A stretch of DNA of 64,000 nt from Thermoguttaceae bacterium (GTDB taxonomy: Bacteria; Planctomycetota; Planctomycetia; Pirellulales; Thermoguttaceae): contig JANXAQ010000144.1 of assembly GCA_025062105.1 (NCBI GenBank), forward strand, positions 1 to 64,000. The letters run 5' to 3'. The number at the start of each line of letters is the position of its first letter. Position 1 is the first letter of the stretch. The notes under the pieces were generated by a model. The model was not told the DNA's origin and made no database searches. It was given only the letters and a program-made list of their open reading frames with translations. A program made the translations under genes and the position numbers. Below are positions 38,191 through 47,161 of this stretch, in pieces.

Positions 38191-38466
38191 TTATACACAT
38201 CTTCGGGGGGTATTTAGCCCACTGGTGGCAGCACATTATTGCCCCAAATAGATAGCGACCCCTTGGGGAAAAAAGCTAATTGGTATTTTGGAGAAATTGC
38301 ACAATTTGGGAAAGATTGATTGGCAAGATCAGAACGTATTTGACCCCCCCCTGACCTATTTTTACCTATTTTTCGCATTTTATTTATTCTGTGTGGTTTA
38401 ACGAGATTTCGGTTTTTGCTAATTTCCGAGTCTCGATTCTCCTTTGTGGATAACAACTGTGGATAC
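38191..38466. other. Cluster of DnaA-box-like sites with AT-rich tandem repeat
   Basis: TTATACACA (38191-38199) matches TTWTNCACA. TGTGGATAA (38445-38453) is a perfect reverse DnaA box, and TGTGGATAC (38458-38466) differs at one base. Between them, ACCTATTTTT is repeated twice in tandem (38354-38373), followed by an A/T-rich tract up to 38400. This is the arrangement of boxes plus unwinding element seen in replication origins. No dnaA, dnaN or rep gene is adjacent, so it may belong to the decayed island or be fortuitous. Confidence 0.35.
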
Positions 38467-38499
38467 CAACAAGCAGCGCTGGGGAGAGGAAAAACGCAA

Positions 38500-38689
38500 G
38501 GAACCTCTGCATAATTCAGGGAGGATATGTTTATACTATTTTGGCTTGTCCTCCTTTTACCCCAACATATAGGGTTGCTCGCATTGTTAGCGGCCAATCG
38601 ATAGTAGATGTTCGACTCGAAGAACGAGAGGACCTAAGAATCAAAAGTTCATATAGTTCACTATATGTTCAGGATTTTGTAGAGGTTCC
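38500..38689 (-). repeat. Family A element, complete
   Basis: The ends are GGAACCTCTGCATAATTC and TTTGTAGAGGTTCC. The core is GGGTTGCTCGCATTG. No target duplication is obvious. Confidence 0.87.
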
Positions 38690-38881
38690 TTATTCAGGTT
38701 GGAATTACCAAAGGAATCTTTCTGGCTGGCAGAGGGTGTATGTTCCCGCTTTTCTTTTTTGGTAGAGTTCCCGATCATTGGTTATTCAAAGCTCAAGAGG
38801 GGGCTTTGGTAGAATAGTGTGTCAAGGTAATTGGGTGTTGTTGGTTGGGGTTGCCCCTTGGGGGAAAGGATTAGGAGCAGC

Positions 38882-39001
38882 ATGATGGTGGAGTTTTCCA
38901 TTCGACCGGATGATATTTTGGAGGGACGGTTTTGGCCGGAACCTGTTTGTGTGCGCATTATCGCCCCAATAGGGTCTCGTATAAAGATCGAGGCGGGATG
39001 A
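38882..39001 (+). pseudogene. N-terminal stub of an SNF2/DISARM-like helicase gene
   Basis: The stub is 39 codons from an ATG with TTAGGAG in front, reading IRPDDILEGRFWPEPVCVRI and IGSRIKIEA, then Gly and TGA. The GRFWPEPV.V....IG.RIKIEA pattern is the opening of large SNF2-type helicases found in restriction-like islands, where it continues for about 1000 residues. Here it breaks off exactly where the DUF499 coding sequence appears in another frame, so a deletion has removed the rest. The ribosome site and probably the promoter are intact. Confidence 0.65.
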
Positions 39002-39029
39002 AGCAGTCTTTGCGGCCGATCTTTCGGAC

Positions 39030-41564
39030 GTGACGGCCGATCGAGGTCCAGTGGAATACCGGGATCCGCATACCTTCTTCCAAAAGACCTACCTGACCCA
39101 GGGGCTGCGGGAACTTCTGGATGCGGTGGTAGCCCGATTGAGCGGCAAAAAGACCGGACAAGCTGTTATCCAAATTCAAACCCCCTTCGGCGGCGGCAAA
39201 ACCCATAGCCTGATCGCCCTGTATCATCTGGTCCAATCAGCTAAAGAGTTGACCAGCTTCGAGCCATTCAAAGAGATCTTAGAAACCATAGGGCTTGCCG
39301 AGCTGCCCAAGGCCAGCCTGGTGGTTTTTGTCGGAACGGCGGCCGACCCACTACGAGGCAAAACCCCCTGGGGCGAATTGGCCCACCAACTAGGACAATA
39401 CCCCCTCCTGCAAGAACACGACCAAAAACGCTGCGCTCCAGGTAAAAATTTGCTCCATCAGCTCCTGAGCAACCAACCTACCCTAATCCTGATGGACGAA
39501 ATCACCGAATATGCGGTTAAAGTAAAAGAATACCGAGATCAATTGATGGCTTTCTACCAAGAGCTGACCGAAACCGTCAAAGTCCTGCCCCGCTGCACGT
39601 TGGTCGTTACCTTGCCGTCTAGCGCACCGTACGGCGAAGAAGGAGAACGCGTCCTCCATCAACTGCAACAGATCTTCCGCCGCGTGGAAACCATTCGGAC
39701 CCCCGTGGAAGGAGAAGAAATCTACGAAGTCATCCGACGTCGATTGTTCGAAGATCTGGGAGATCCCCAAGCGGCCCGCCGCACCGCGGACGCATTCTTC
39801 GAACTATACCAACGCCTGGGCGACGATCTGCCCAAACAGGTCCGGGAACCGGCCTATCGAGATCGCATCCGCAAAGCCTACCCCTTCCACCCGGAACTGA
39901 TCGATGTGCTGTTTGAACAATGGAGCACCTTCCCCGATTTCCAACGCACCCGAGGTGTCCTGCGCCTGCTGGCAGAAATGGTCCGCCAGCTCTATCAGGA
40001 GCGACATCCGGCACCCTTAATCCTGCCAGCCCACCTGAACCTGGCTAACCCCGCCATCCGAGGAGAATTTCTGCGCCATATCGGCAACGAATACCAGGGC
40101 GTCATCACAGCCGACATCGACGGGCCTCACGCAAAAGCCGGCAAAATCGACAAAGAAATGGGCTCGGAATACACTCGGTTTGCCGTAGCCACAGGACTGG
40201 CGCGTGCTATCTTTTTCGCCTCCTTCAGCGGAAGCGAAAAACGCGGGGTAGGAATCCAGCGATTACGCTTGGCCGTCATGCAACCCGGCCTGCCACCAAC
40301 CATCGTCGGGGATGCCCTCCATCGGCTGGAAGAAGAACTCTGGTACCTCCACATCGAACACGGCCTATATTGGTTTTCTAATCAGCCGAACCTCAACCGC
40401 GTGATCGTCGAAAAAGAAGAGGCCGTAACCAGCCAACAGATCCAGCAAGAAATTCGGACTCGGTTGGAACAACTAGCGGGCCGTGAACTGCGAGTTACCA
40501 TTTGGCCCCAACTGCCCCAAGATCTGCCCGATACCAAAGAATTGAAACTGGCAATCCTGCCACTCGAATATACCCGGCAGGCAAGCCCTACACAAACATT
40601 TGTACTAGAACTCCTGAATCAATACGGACAAACCTTCCGCACCTACCGAAATACCTTGCTACTACTGGCCCCCGATGAAGCAGAACTCAACCGGCTCCGC
40701 CAACAGATCAAACGCTACCTAGCCTATCAGGCTATCTGGCACGACAAAACCCTGCTCCGACAATTGTCGGAAGAAAATAAAAAAACTCTCCAAACCAGAT
40801 TAAAAGACACCGACAGCGCCATCGCCCACCTGATCCTCTCCACCTATCGCCACTTGGCCAAAGCCGAAGACCATCAATGCCGTTGGCTGGATATGGGCCT
40901 GCCAACCCTAGGAACCCAACCCAGTTTGGCCCACCGAGTCTGCAGCTACCTGAAACAGGAAGACATCCTCCTTGACAAAATCTCGCCCAAACAGGTGCTG
41001 GAAAAAGCCGTCGGAAAAGACCAGCCCCAAAAACCTGTGGAAGAAATCTACGAAGCCTTCTTGAAATACCCAAACCTGCCTATCCTAAAGCATCGACAAG
41101 TCCTGGTAGATGCCATCCTGCAAGGCGTCCGAGACGGTCTGTTCGGCGTAAAAATCGGCGATCAAACTTTCTTCCAAACCACCCCCGGCCAAGTAGGCCC
41201 CGATGCCTTGCTGGTACGCCATCCCCAGACGGCCCCGAAAACCTCCCCTCCACCCCCTACCCCAGCCGCCCAACAACCCCCGCCCCCTCCTGCTCAACAA
41301 ATGCCACCACCCACTCCCCACGATACATCACCGGTCCGAACCATCCACACCTATACCCTCCGCGCTGCCATTCCCTGGGATCGGCTTTCTGCCGTGGTCC
41401 ATGGCGTCCTAAGCCCCCTAAAACAAGATGGCGCCGAACTCACCATCGAACTCCGCCTCCACGCCCACAGCCCCTTGGGGATCAAACTATCTACCCTCGA
41501 GCACAAAGTCCGAGAAACTCTCCGACAAATCAACGCCCAAATTTTCGAACAAACAGAAGATTAA
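39030..41564 (+). CDS. DUF499 family ATPase, N-terminally truncated
   Basis: The product has 844 residues from a GTG without a good ribosome site. The P-loop is PFGGGKTH (52-59) and Walker B is LILMDEITEY (152-161). The DUF499 fold continues through FRRVETIRTPVEGEEIYEVI, YPFHPELIDVLFEQW and RTRGVLRLLAEMV. There is a P-rich linker (about 730-770) and a C-terminal domain ending LREINAQ-like (ETLRQINAQIFEQ). DUF499 ATPases normally accompany a DUF1156 DNA methyltransferase and an SNF2 helicase in putative phage-defence islands. In this frame the coding similarity extends upstream of the GTG (DEAVFAADLSDV, 38997-39032) to a junction with a helicase stub, with no start codon. The protein therefore lacks about 20-30 residues and its partner genes. 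It may be translated by re-initiation after the stub, or be decaying. Confidence 0.85.
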   Translation: MTADRGPVEYRDPHTFFQKTYLTQGLRELLDAVVARLSGKKTGQAVIQIQTPFGGGKTHSLIALYHLVQSAKELTSFEPFKEILETIGLAELPKASLVVFVGTAADPLRGKTPWGELAHQLGQYPLLQEHDQKRCAPGKNLLHQLLSNQPTLILMDEITEYAVKVKEYRDQLMAFYQELTETVKVLPRCTLVVTLPSSAPYGEEGERVLHQLQQIFRRVETIRTPVEGEEIYEVIRRRLFEDLGDPQAARRTADAFFELYQRLGDDLPKQVREPAYRDRIRKAYPFHPELIDVLFEQWSTFPDFQRTRGVLRLLAEMVRQLYQERHPAPLILPAHLNLANPAIRGEFLRHIGNEYQGVITADIDGPHAKAGKIDKEMGSEYTRFAVATGLARAIFFASFSGSEKRGVGIQRLRLAVMQPGLPPTIVGDALHRLEEELWYLHIEHGLYWFSNQPNLNRVIVEKEEAVTSQQIQQEIRTRLEQLAGRELRVTIWPQLPQDLPDTKELKLAILPLEYTRQASPTQTFVLELLNQYGQTFRTYRNTLLLLAPDEAELNRLRQQIKRYLAYQAIWHDKTLLRQLSEENKKTLQTRLKDTDSAIAHLILSTYRHLAKAEDHQCRWLDMGLPTLGTQPSLAHRVCSYLKQEDILLDKISPKQVLEKAVGKDQPQKPVEEIYEAFLKYPNLPILKHRQVLVDAILQGVRDGLFGVKIGDQTFFQTTPGQVGPDALLVRHPQTAPKTSPPPPTPAAQQPPPPPAQQMPPPTPHDTSPVRTIHTYTLRAAIPWDRLSAVVHGVLSPLKQDGAELTIELRLHAHSPLGIKLSTLEHKVRETLRQINAQIFEQTED

Positions 41565-41601
41565 CCCCTCTTGCATGTGCATTCCACTCAGTTGAAGGGA
41601 T

Positions 41602-41627
41602 CCCAGCTCGCAGTGGGCCGTTTTTTT
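41602..41627 (+). terminator. Intrinsic terminator after the DUF499 gene
   Basis: CCCA and TGGG (41602-41605, 41614-41617) form a short stem over a GCTCGCAG loop. CCG and seven T (41621-41627) follow, 38 bp after the stop codon. Confidence 0.55.
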
Positions 41628-41814
41628 GAGTGTGAGTAGGTAACCGCCCTTGCCTGTTGGAGAAAGCCTCCCAGGAGCAGCCGGTTTTAGGGGCAATAAA
41701 TCCCACAAGTGAAATCTGGTATAACGTAGTCTGTAAAGGCAAGCTAGGGCTAACAGCCCAGATAAGCTGCCCAGCCCCCCGGCAGTTGCCCTACTCTTTT
41801 AACGAACTGTCATA

Positions 41815-41989
41815 GGGCGAGAGAGATATTTTTTATACTATTTTGCTTCCCTCCGCACATAACCCAATATATGGGGTTGTTAGCCCCGCTAATACCCTCC
41901 ATATAGTAGGTGTTTGGCTGGACAGCTACAGCCTACCAAATCAAAAATGCATATAGTTCGCAATATCTTCAAGATTTCGCAGAAGTTCC
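41815..41989 (-). repeat. Family A element with decayed left end
   Basis: It contains GATATTTTTTATACTATTTTG, GGGGTTGTTAGCCCCGC and the right end CGCAGAAGTTCC. Confidence 0.78.
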
Positions 41990-42054
41990 AAAAAAACTGG
42001 CAAACAATGGGAAATTGTCCTCTCTCGGTTATTTCAGAGTTTGTTTGGGTTTTT

Positions 42055-42454
42055 GCTCGACTTGTACCAATTTCCGGGGCCCTGTTTGGATGCCTTAACT
42101 TCTTCCAAATACCAAAGTTAGGGATTTGCTGGCGAAAGCCCCCTTAACTCGACTTTTGCCATTTTCCCTAAATCCTTTTGTTTCCAATAGTTACGACGAG
42201 ACTTCCTTTGGTTCACATAATTTCCTAACTCCTATAGTTACAAGGAGTTAGAGTTTTCCCCTTCCGGGAGAAGGCCTAACATGGCAAATGTCAAGCTTAG
42301 AGGCTGTCCGAAAAAGCATTTTCTATGATGAAAGGAGGTTTCCTTCCTCAATGCCCCAGAATTCCCAAAATCCCTGTTTTTAAGGAGGGTCGAGGGTAGG
42401 AGCCGGTCGGCGCCCATTTGGAAACCAGCTAAATCCCCATTTCAACACAGCCTC
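42055..42454. repeat. Family B fragment, family B element and family C element
   Basis: The fragment lies at 42055-42140 (CTCGACTTGTACCAATTTCC). A complete B lies at 42148-42295, CTCGACTTTTGCC to GGCAAATGTCAAG. C lies at 42300-42454, GAGGCTGTCCGAAAAAG to ACACAGCCTC, flanked by TTA and TGA. Confidence 0.83.
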
Positions 42455-42479
42455 TGACAATTAGGAACCGGTTCCCTCC

Positions 42480-43250
42480 GATCTTGCCGAACATAAGCGC
42501 CACGCATTAAAAGCCCTAGTCGGAGCGGGCCTGCTGGAGCGGCAGCTTAGGTTTACGGTTCGATTGCCCGGCCAGTGCTCAGAGATTTTTCCCCCAAGAT
42601 GGGGAAGTCCCTCTTGCCAGTCTCCCAGATTGTCTGCTCAGGGCCGGATTGCCAGTTTCCCGCTTCAGTGCCTATCCGAACCAAAGAGAACCGAAATGGT
42701 GAAATTGTCAACATGCTTATCTTGGGTCGCCCCAAGTTGGGAGAGAGTCTCAGCCCAAAGTTCTCTTGGCCGAAGAAATTGGACCGTATTCAGGATGCCC
42801 TGAAGGGTAAATGGCAGTGGGAGAAAGCAGAGGGGAGTTTCCCTGGCATTCAAGGCAGTTTACTATTTGTAGATAGACCGCATGGAAAGATACCCCAATC
42901 CACGGAGGCCAGTCAATCCGAAGAAACCGCGCCAAATGCGGAAAGTGTCTAGGGTTTCCGGTTTGGTATGGCAAGCAACGTGAGAAGCAACCTCCTTGCC
43001 CGATCAGGCCAGAGACAATCCAGGAGCTACTTGCCAAAGCAGAAGCCCTAGGTTGGCCAGAACTCCGATTGGAGCAATGCAGCCTACCGGAGGGTGGAAA
43101 AGAGGCGTGGCGATTGTTTGCCCGGTATCTCTCGGAACCACAACCTACCCGTCCGGCCGAACACATCCGGATTTAGCATTATTATGAGGCCTTGTCTCGC
43201 CTTGAGGAGCTAAAGGCGAGACTCTTCAGCCCGGAAAATGCTCTTCCCTA
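42480..43250 (+). pseudogene. Broken coding fragments of a decayed island
   Basis: Protein-like stretches appear in shifting frames. One at about 42500-42570 contains LAEHKRHALKALVGAGLLER. Another at 42660-42950 contains ILGRPKLGESLSPKF and LDRIQDALKGKWQWEKAEG. A third at about 43005-43170 contains RPETIQELLAKAEALGWPEL, SLPEGGKEAWRLFARYL and LSRLEELKAR. Frameshifts and stops separate them. I do not recognise the families. They are the kind of plasmid- or island-borne hypotheticals that precede integrases. Confidence 0.5.
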
Positions 43251-43265
43251 CCCTCTGAACAGGGT

Positions 43266-43600
43266 GGTGGTCTGGATGTTTGGCCGAAGCTAGGGCAGAA
43301 CCTACAGAGCAGTTTTGAAAGCGATCTAGCCGCGGAGTTTCCGTTAGGAGTGGCTACCAAGATGTTGGGTAATACGCCATCGGTGGCACTACAATATTAC
43401 GTGCACCCAACCGATACGATTTTTGACCAACTAAAATTCTTGGGAACCTCCCCACCGCAGTGGCGCAAAATCCGGCGCACGAAATGCGAAAAATATGGCG
43501 CAGCAGCCGTTTTCCGTGGGACGTGATGGATTGCAGAAAACAACACAACTCTTTACGGATTCACCAGTTACGCAAGGTATTTCCAAAGGTTGCTATATAG
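43266..43600 (+). pseudogene. Tyrosine recombinase (integrase) C-terminal remnant
   Basis: The frame reads DVWPKLGQNLQSSFESDLAA then FPLGVATKMLGNTPSVALQYY, which is the C-terminal core of planctomycete phage-type integrases with the catalytic Tyr in the last YY. A frameshift near 43465 moves the remaining typical tail, SGAKSGARNAKNMAQQ, into another frame. The N-terminal and middle parts with the R-H-R residues are gone. It lies about 170 bp from the 3' end of tRNA-Leu, the normal place for such a gene. Confidence 0.8.
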
Positions 43601-43750
43601 CTCGACTTTTGCCATTTTTGGCGTTCCCCCCCGAAAAGAGAAAACTCTAAGTCCTTGGAAATATTGGAGTTAAGGAATTGGGTGATCAAAGGGAAGTTTC
43701 GTCGTAACTGTTGACGACAAAACCAGTTAGGAAAAGTGGCAAAAGTCGAG
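43601..43750. repeat. Family B element with ATATAG target duplication
   Basis: It has perfect CTCGACTTTTGCC and GGCAAAAGTCGAG ends. ATATAG lies on both sides (43595-43600, 43751-43756). It has inserted between the integrase remnant and the tRNA gene. Confidence 0.92.
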
Positions 43751-43771
43751 ATATAGTATATATTTGTAAAT

Positions 43772-43857
43772 TGGCCGAGACGGGACTCGAACCCGTACGT
43801 GGATTGCTCCACACAGGATTTTAAGTCCTGAGCGTCTTCCATTTCCGCCACTCGGCC
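43772..43857 (-). tRNA. tRNA-Leu (anticodon UAA)
   Basis: The 86-nt class II tRNA folds fully. The acceptor is GGCCGAG/CTCGGCC with discriminator A, and the D-arm lies in GCGGAAATGGAAGAC. The anticodon stem CAGGA/TCCTG has loop CTTAAAA, giving anticodon TAA. The long variable arm is TGGAGCAATCCA, and the T-arm is ACGGG-TTCGAGT-CCCGT. CCA is not encoded. Its 3' end faces the integrase remnant, so it is the likely attachment site of the decayed island. Confidence 0.97.
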
Positions 43858-44376
43858 TGGTGAGGAAATCCCTGGTACAGGTTTTCTTATCAGAAGGTAG
43901 ATCCCACCCAGCAGTCCAAAGGAGACCCCCTGCGGAGATTGCTGCCGGGACGTGACACAGACCGAACCTTTTTCCTAAAACAGATACTTTATTTTTACGC
44001 ATAACACCGCCCCAATCCAGGGGGGAGCCTCTGTTGGGGAAGATGGGAGAACGGATTCCAACTGGAGGAAACGAACGACCGGGGCATCTACGTCCAGGGT
44101 ATGTTGGGCATAACCGTTCAGCCAAAAGGAAGCGTCTAATTTTTTCCCTCACCCCTAGGGCTAACAGGGTCATGGTGAGGGGAACAACTACCGAAAACGG
44201 AGGAGTAGAAGGCAGCGGATACTGCCAGTTTTTACCGTCTGCAATCCTCCACCTTCGGGATTCTGGCTTCGATGTCAAAGGCCTGCCGAGCCGGCATTGG
44301 TTTCGGCAAGACCGGCCTCTTGGCACTGGGGACCCAGTCACTTGGGGGAGATGAGACATTTGTTGTGGAAAGCGGA
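43858..44376. other. Spacer between tRNA-Leu and leuA
   Basis: No repeat or gene is recognised. A long minus-strand frame crosses this stretch but continues through the tRNA, which argues against it being a gene. Confidence 0.45.
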
Positions 44377-45975
44377 TTAATTGGTTGGCTGAGTTTCGGC
44401 GGCCTTTCGGCCGGCATTTAGACCATTGCTGAGGGCCAGAATGCGGTTGATGGCGTTGAGGAAAGCCCGGGCGCTAGCTTCGACGGTATCGGTTGATAGA
44501 CCTCGGCCTCGATAGAGGCGATTCTGGTACTCTACTTCCACGTTTACTTCTGCCTGGGCGTCTTTGCCAACGCTGACGCTATGGACGCGGAAGTCCTTAC
44601 AGACTAGGGATAGGCCGGTAAGTTTTTCGATGGCCAGGAATACGGCGTCAATAGGGCCGTCGCCGTCGGCCAGTTCGATTTCGAGCATTTGTTCACCTCG
44701 GCGGAGCCGAAGCCAAACCTGCGGTGTCTGCCCGCTGGCGGTGGAAACCCGATAGGAATCGAAAGTCCACCGATCCGGGACATGAGCGATTTCCTGCTCA
44801 ATTAGGGCGGCCAAGTCCGAATCATAGATTTCCTTTTTTTTGTCGGCCAGCAGTTTGAATTCTTCGAAGACGGCATTTAGTTGTTCTGGGGTAAGCCGAT
44901 AGCCGAGCGCCCGTGCCCTATCGGCCAAGGCAGCCCGGCCGCTGTGTTTGCCTAAGACCAACTGGGTGGTGGTAAATCCAACATCTTCCGGGCGCATGAT
45001 CTCGTAGGTGGAGCGTTCTTTCAGGATGCCATCCTGATGGATACCGGCTTCGTGGGCAAAGGCATTTTGGCCCACAATGGCCTTATTGCGCTGGACGACC
45101 ATACCAGTAATGCCGGAGACCAGTCGGCTGGTAGGTACCAGGCGCTGGGTGTGAATTTCGGTATGAGCTCGATAGTAATCATGGCGGGTGCGAAGGGCCA
45201 TGACGACTTCTTCCAAAGCGCAATTGCCGGCTCGTTCGCCCAGCCCGTTGATGGTGCATTCGACCTGTCCGGCCCCAGCTTCGATACTAGCCAAGCTATT
45301 GGCCACGGCCAGACCAAGATCATTATGACAGTGCACGCTAATGACCGCCTTGTCGATATTGGGGACCCGGTTTCGGAGGTTGGCGATTAGTTCAAACATC
45401 TGCCGGGGGGTCGCATACCCGACTGTGTCAGGAATATTCACTGTGGTGGCACCGGCGGCAATCACCGCTTCGAGCACCTGACAGAGAAACTCAAGTTCAG
45501 TGCGGGTGGCATCTTCCGGAGAAAATTCCACATCCGGACAATAGCTCAAAGCACGTCGGACCCCTTCCACTGCCCGCTCAATAATCTGCTGTTTGGTCAT
45601 CCGAAGCTTATATTCCCGGTGGATGGGGCTAGTGGCCAAAAAGACATGAATGCGGGGCCGATCTGCATATCGGACCGCTTCCCAAGCTCGATCGATATCT
45701 TCCGGCCGACATCGAGCTAAGCCGCAAATGACCGGCCCCCGCACCTGCCGAGCTATCTCACGAACCGCCTCAAAATCCCCCGGCGAAGCAATCGGGAAAC
45801 CAGCTTCGATAATGTCCACACCCAAGTCGGCCAATGCCTGGGCTACCTCTAACTTCTCCCGCAAATTCATGCTACAGCCAGGCGATTGCTCTCCATCCCG
45901 CAGCGTCGTGTCAAAAATCAAAATCCTCCGAGACTCGCCCACCGACGTTTGGACCTGTGCTATTGTGTCTGCCAT
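44377..45975 (-). CDS. leuA: 2-isopropylmalate synthase (LeuA)
   Basis: LeuA condenses acetyl-CoA with 2-oxoisovalerate in the first committed step of leucine synthesis. The 532-residue product has the HMGL-like TIM barrel, with FDTTLRDGEQSPGCSMN at residue 20 and metal-binding HCHNDLGLAVANSLA (His-x-His plus Asn) at about 210. The NGLGERAGNCALEEVVMAL and HEAGIHQDGILK blocks follow, then the C-terminal LeuA dimer / leucine-feedback domain (about 400-520, with GDGPIDAVFLAIEKLTG). The ATG at 45975 follows GGAAAGGG; an earlier ATG at 46023 is in frame. It is transcribed towards tRNA-Leu. No leuB, leuC or leuD is adjacent. Confidence 0.97.
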   Translation of the reverse strand: MADTIAQVQTSVGESRRILIFDTTLRDGEQSPGCSMNLREKLEVAQALADLGVDIIEAGFPIASPGDFEAVREIARQVRGPVICGLARCRPEDIDRAWEAVRYADRPRIHVFLATSPIHREYKLRMTKQQIIERAVEGVRRALSYCPDVEFSPEDATRTELEFLCQVLEAVIAAGATTVNIPDTVGYATPRQMFELIANLRNRVPNIDKAVISVHCHNDLGLAVANSLASIEAGAGQVECTINGLGERAGNCALEEVVMALRTRHDYYRAHTEIHTQRLVPTSRLVSGITGMVVQRNKAIVGQNAFAHEAGIHQDGILKERSTYEIMRPEDVGFTTTQLVLGKHSGRAALADRARALGYRLTPEQLNAVFEEFKLLADKKKEIYDSDLAALIEQEIAHVPDRWTFDSYRVSTASGQTPQVWLRLRRGEQMLEIELADGDGPIDAVFLAIEKLTGLSLVCKDFRVHSVSVGKDAQAEVNVEVEYQNRLYRGRGLSTDTVEASARAFLNAINRILALSNGLNAGRKAAETQPTN

Positions 45976-46198
45976 CAGATGACCCTTTCCAAATAAAACG
46001 CCTTTTGTCCTTAGGTGTTTCACTGAGGTTGGGAAGTGGATGTATTCCGCTAAACCTTTTGAACCTCCCTTGGGGCATATGCTATTCAGCCGAAGGGACT
46101 ACCCATGAATTGGGAAAAATTGAAGAAAATAGTGAAACGTTTCCAAATTCCCTATGTTCTCAGATTGTCCAGATTTCTTGCCTAATGAGTCGTTGTCT

Positions 46199-46304
46199 GG
46201 CTCTGTGGAAAACCTTTTCGGCCGGTGGCCCAACCAAAAGGGAAGCAAAGCCGACCAGTATGGGCAAAACCTGCCCAGACTGCGGACCACCTTTCACCAG
46301 AGCT
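46199..46304. repeat. Family E element with 9-bp target duplication
   Basis: The ends are GGCTCTGTGGAAAACC and TTTCACCAGAGCT. TCGTTGTCT is repeated exactly at 46190-46198 and 46305-46313. Confidence 0.93.
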
Positions 46305-46522
46305 TCGTTGTCTCCCAATGATGGATTCCGATCCTGTTCCGCCACTCGGCTAAAGTGTTCAGAAAAAGCTGTCCTGACATGGGATTGTTTTCCAACGCGT
46401 TTTCGGCCTGAGCGCTCCGTTGGAGAAAATCCGCTCAACTAGGGTTTGAGGGATTAGGAAGCTTTCAGGCCGTTTTCTGCTTGCAAGCAGGAAAAAAACT
46501 TTTCCCGATGGCCTCGAAGAAA

Positions 46523-46558
46523 CAAAAAACCCCAAAGCCTTTGGTCGGCCTTGGGGTT
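46523..46558 (-). terminator. Intrinsic terminator on the minus strand
   Basis: On the minus strand, AACCCCAAGGCC pairs with GGCTTTGGGGTT (mostly paired, loop GACCAAA) and runs into TTTTTTG. It closes a leftward transcript from about 46.6-46.9 kb. Confidence 0.8.
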
Positions 46559-46603
46559 CGGATTTGCTGATGAAAGGTTGGGTTGGCACAACGCTAGCGA
46601 ACC

Positions 46604-46810
46604 CTACGGCCGACCGGCCGTGGGAAGCCGCAATAACAACAGGCTAAGCAGGGTCGCCAGCGTCATAACGAAACCCACTCCAGAACTGTATAAACCTCTT
46701 ACCACTTCAGCCGAACAGAATGTACTTGGCTTTTTCCTCGGCCTGCCTTTTTCCTCTCTCTCAGCGGACCGAGGAAGGATAGGAGCAGAGGAACGCCGCT
46801 TTTTGTACAA
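46604..46810 (-). CDS. Possible small membrane protein
   Basis: The frame has 68 codons from a TTG start: a basic first half and a C-terminal hydrophobic helix (about 46-64, SGVGFVMTLATLLSLLLLRL). It ends 46 bp before a strong minus-strand terminator, which is the main reason to list it. There is no clear ribosome site and no recognisable family. Low confidence. Confidence 0.3.
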   Translation of the reverse strand: MYKKRRSSAPILPRSAEREEKGRPRKKPSTFCSAEVVRGLYSSGVGFVMTLATLLSLLLLRLPTAGRP

Positions 46811-47161
46811 CCCAGCATTGCCCTGAGCAATGCCGTCGTACTAACAAACCCGAAAGGTATGTCCTAGATTCTTCTGTCGGCTGTTCCGTCGGCTGAAATA
46901 GTACGAAACCTTATGTAACAATACTAGAAAGTCCTAAAAAAGTCAAGCTCCCACCAGCCAAACACAGGAACTCTTGTGGCTTGGAGATTAGGTTGTTCTT
47001 TTTCAGGATGCCCCCTCATACGGGCTCTGGCATTAGCTTTTTGGAAAGTTAGGGAGCTTTCTCTCCGATGGAATCCTTGGCTGTCTTTATTTTGCCTAAG
47101 CGCTGTTCTAAATAACGACAAAGCGGGTAATGCGGGTACCGGGTTTTGTGAGCGGGCAAAA
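46811..47161. other. Spacer, nothing recognised
   Basis: No supported gene or repeat lies between the small ORF and the next family A copies. Confidence 0.35.

Noticed and set aside
39030-41564. A complete phage-defence system
   Set aside because: Only the DUF499 ATPase is present; the helicase is a 39-codon stub and no methyltransferase gene exists in the window.
43727-44359. 210-codon minus-strand open frame
   Set aside because: It runs through the whole tRNA-Leu gene and a family B end, has no recognisable domain and no ribosome site.
46335-46350. TTCCGCCACTCGGC, identical to part of tRNA-Leu
   Set aside because: The match is only 14 bp, at the 5' end of the tRNA rather than the 3' end used for integration; probably chance.
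46471-46498. CTGCTTGCAAGCAG palindrome with A/T flanks as a terminator
   Set aside because: The A-run lies on the wrong side for either strand's transcript and no gene ends nearby.
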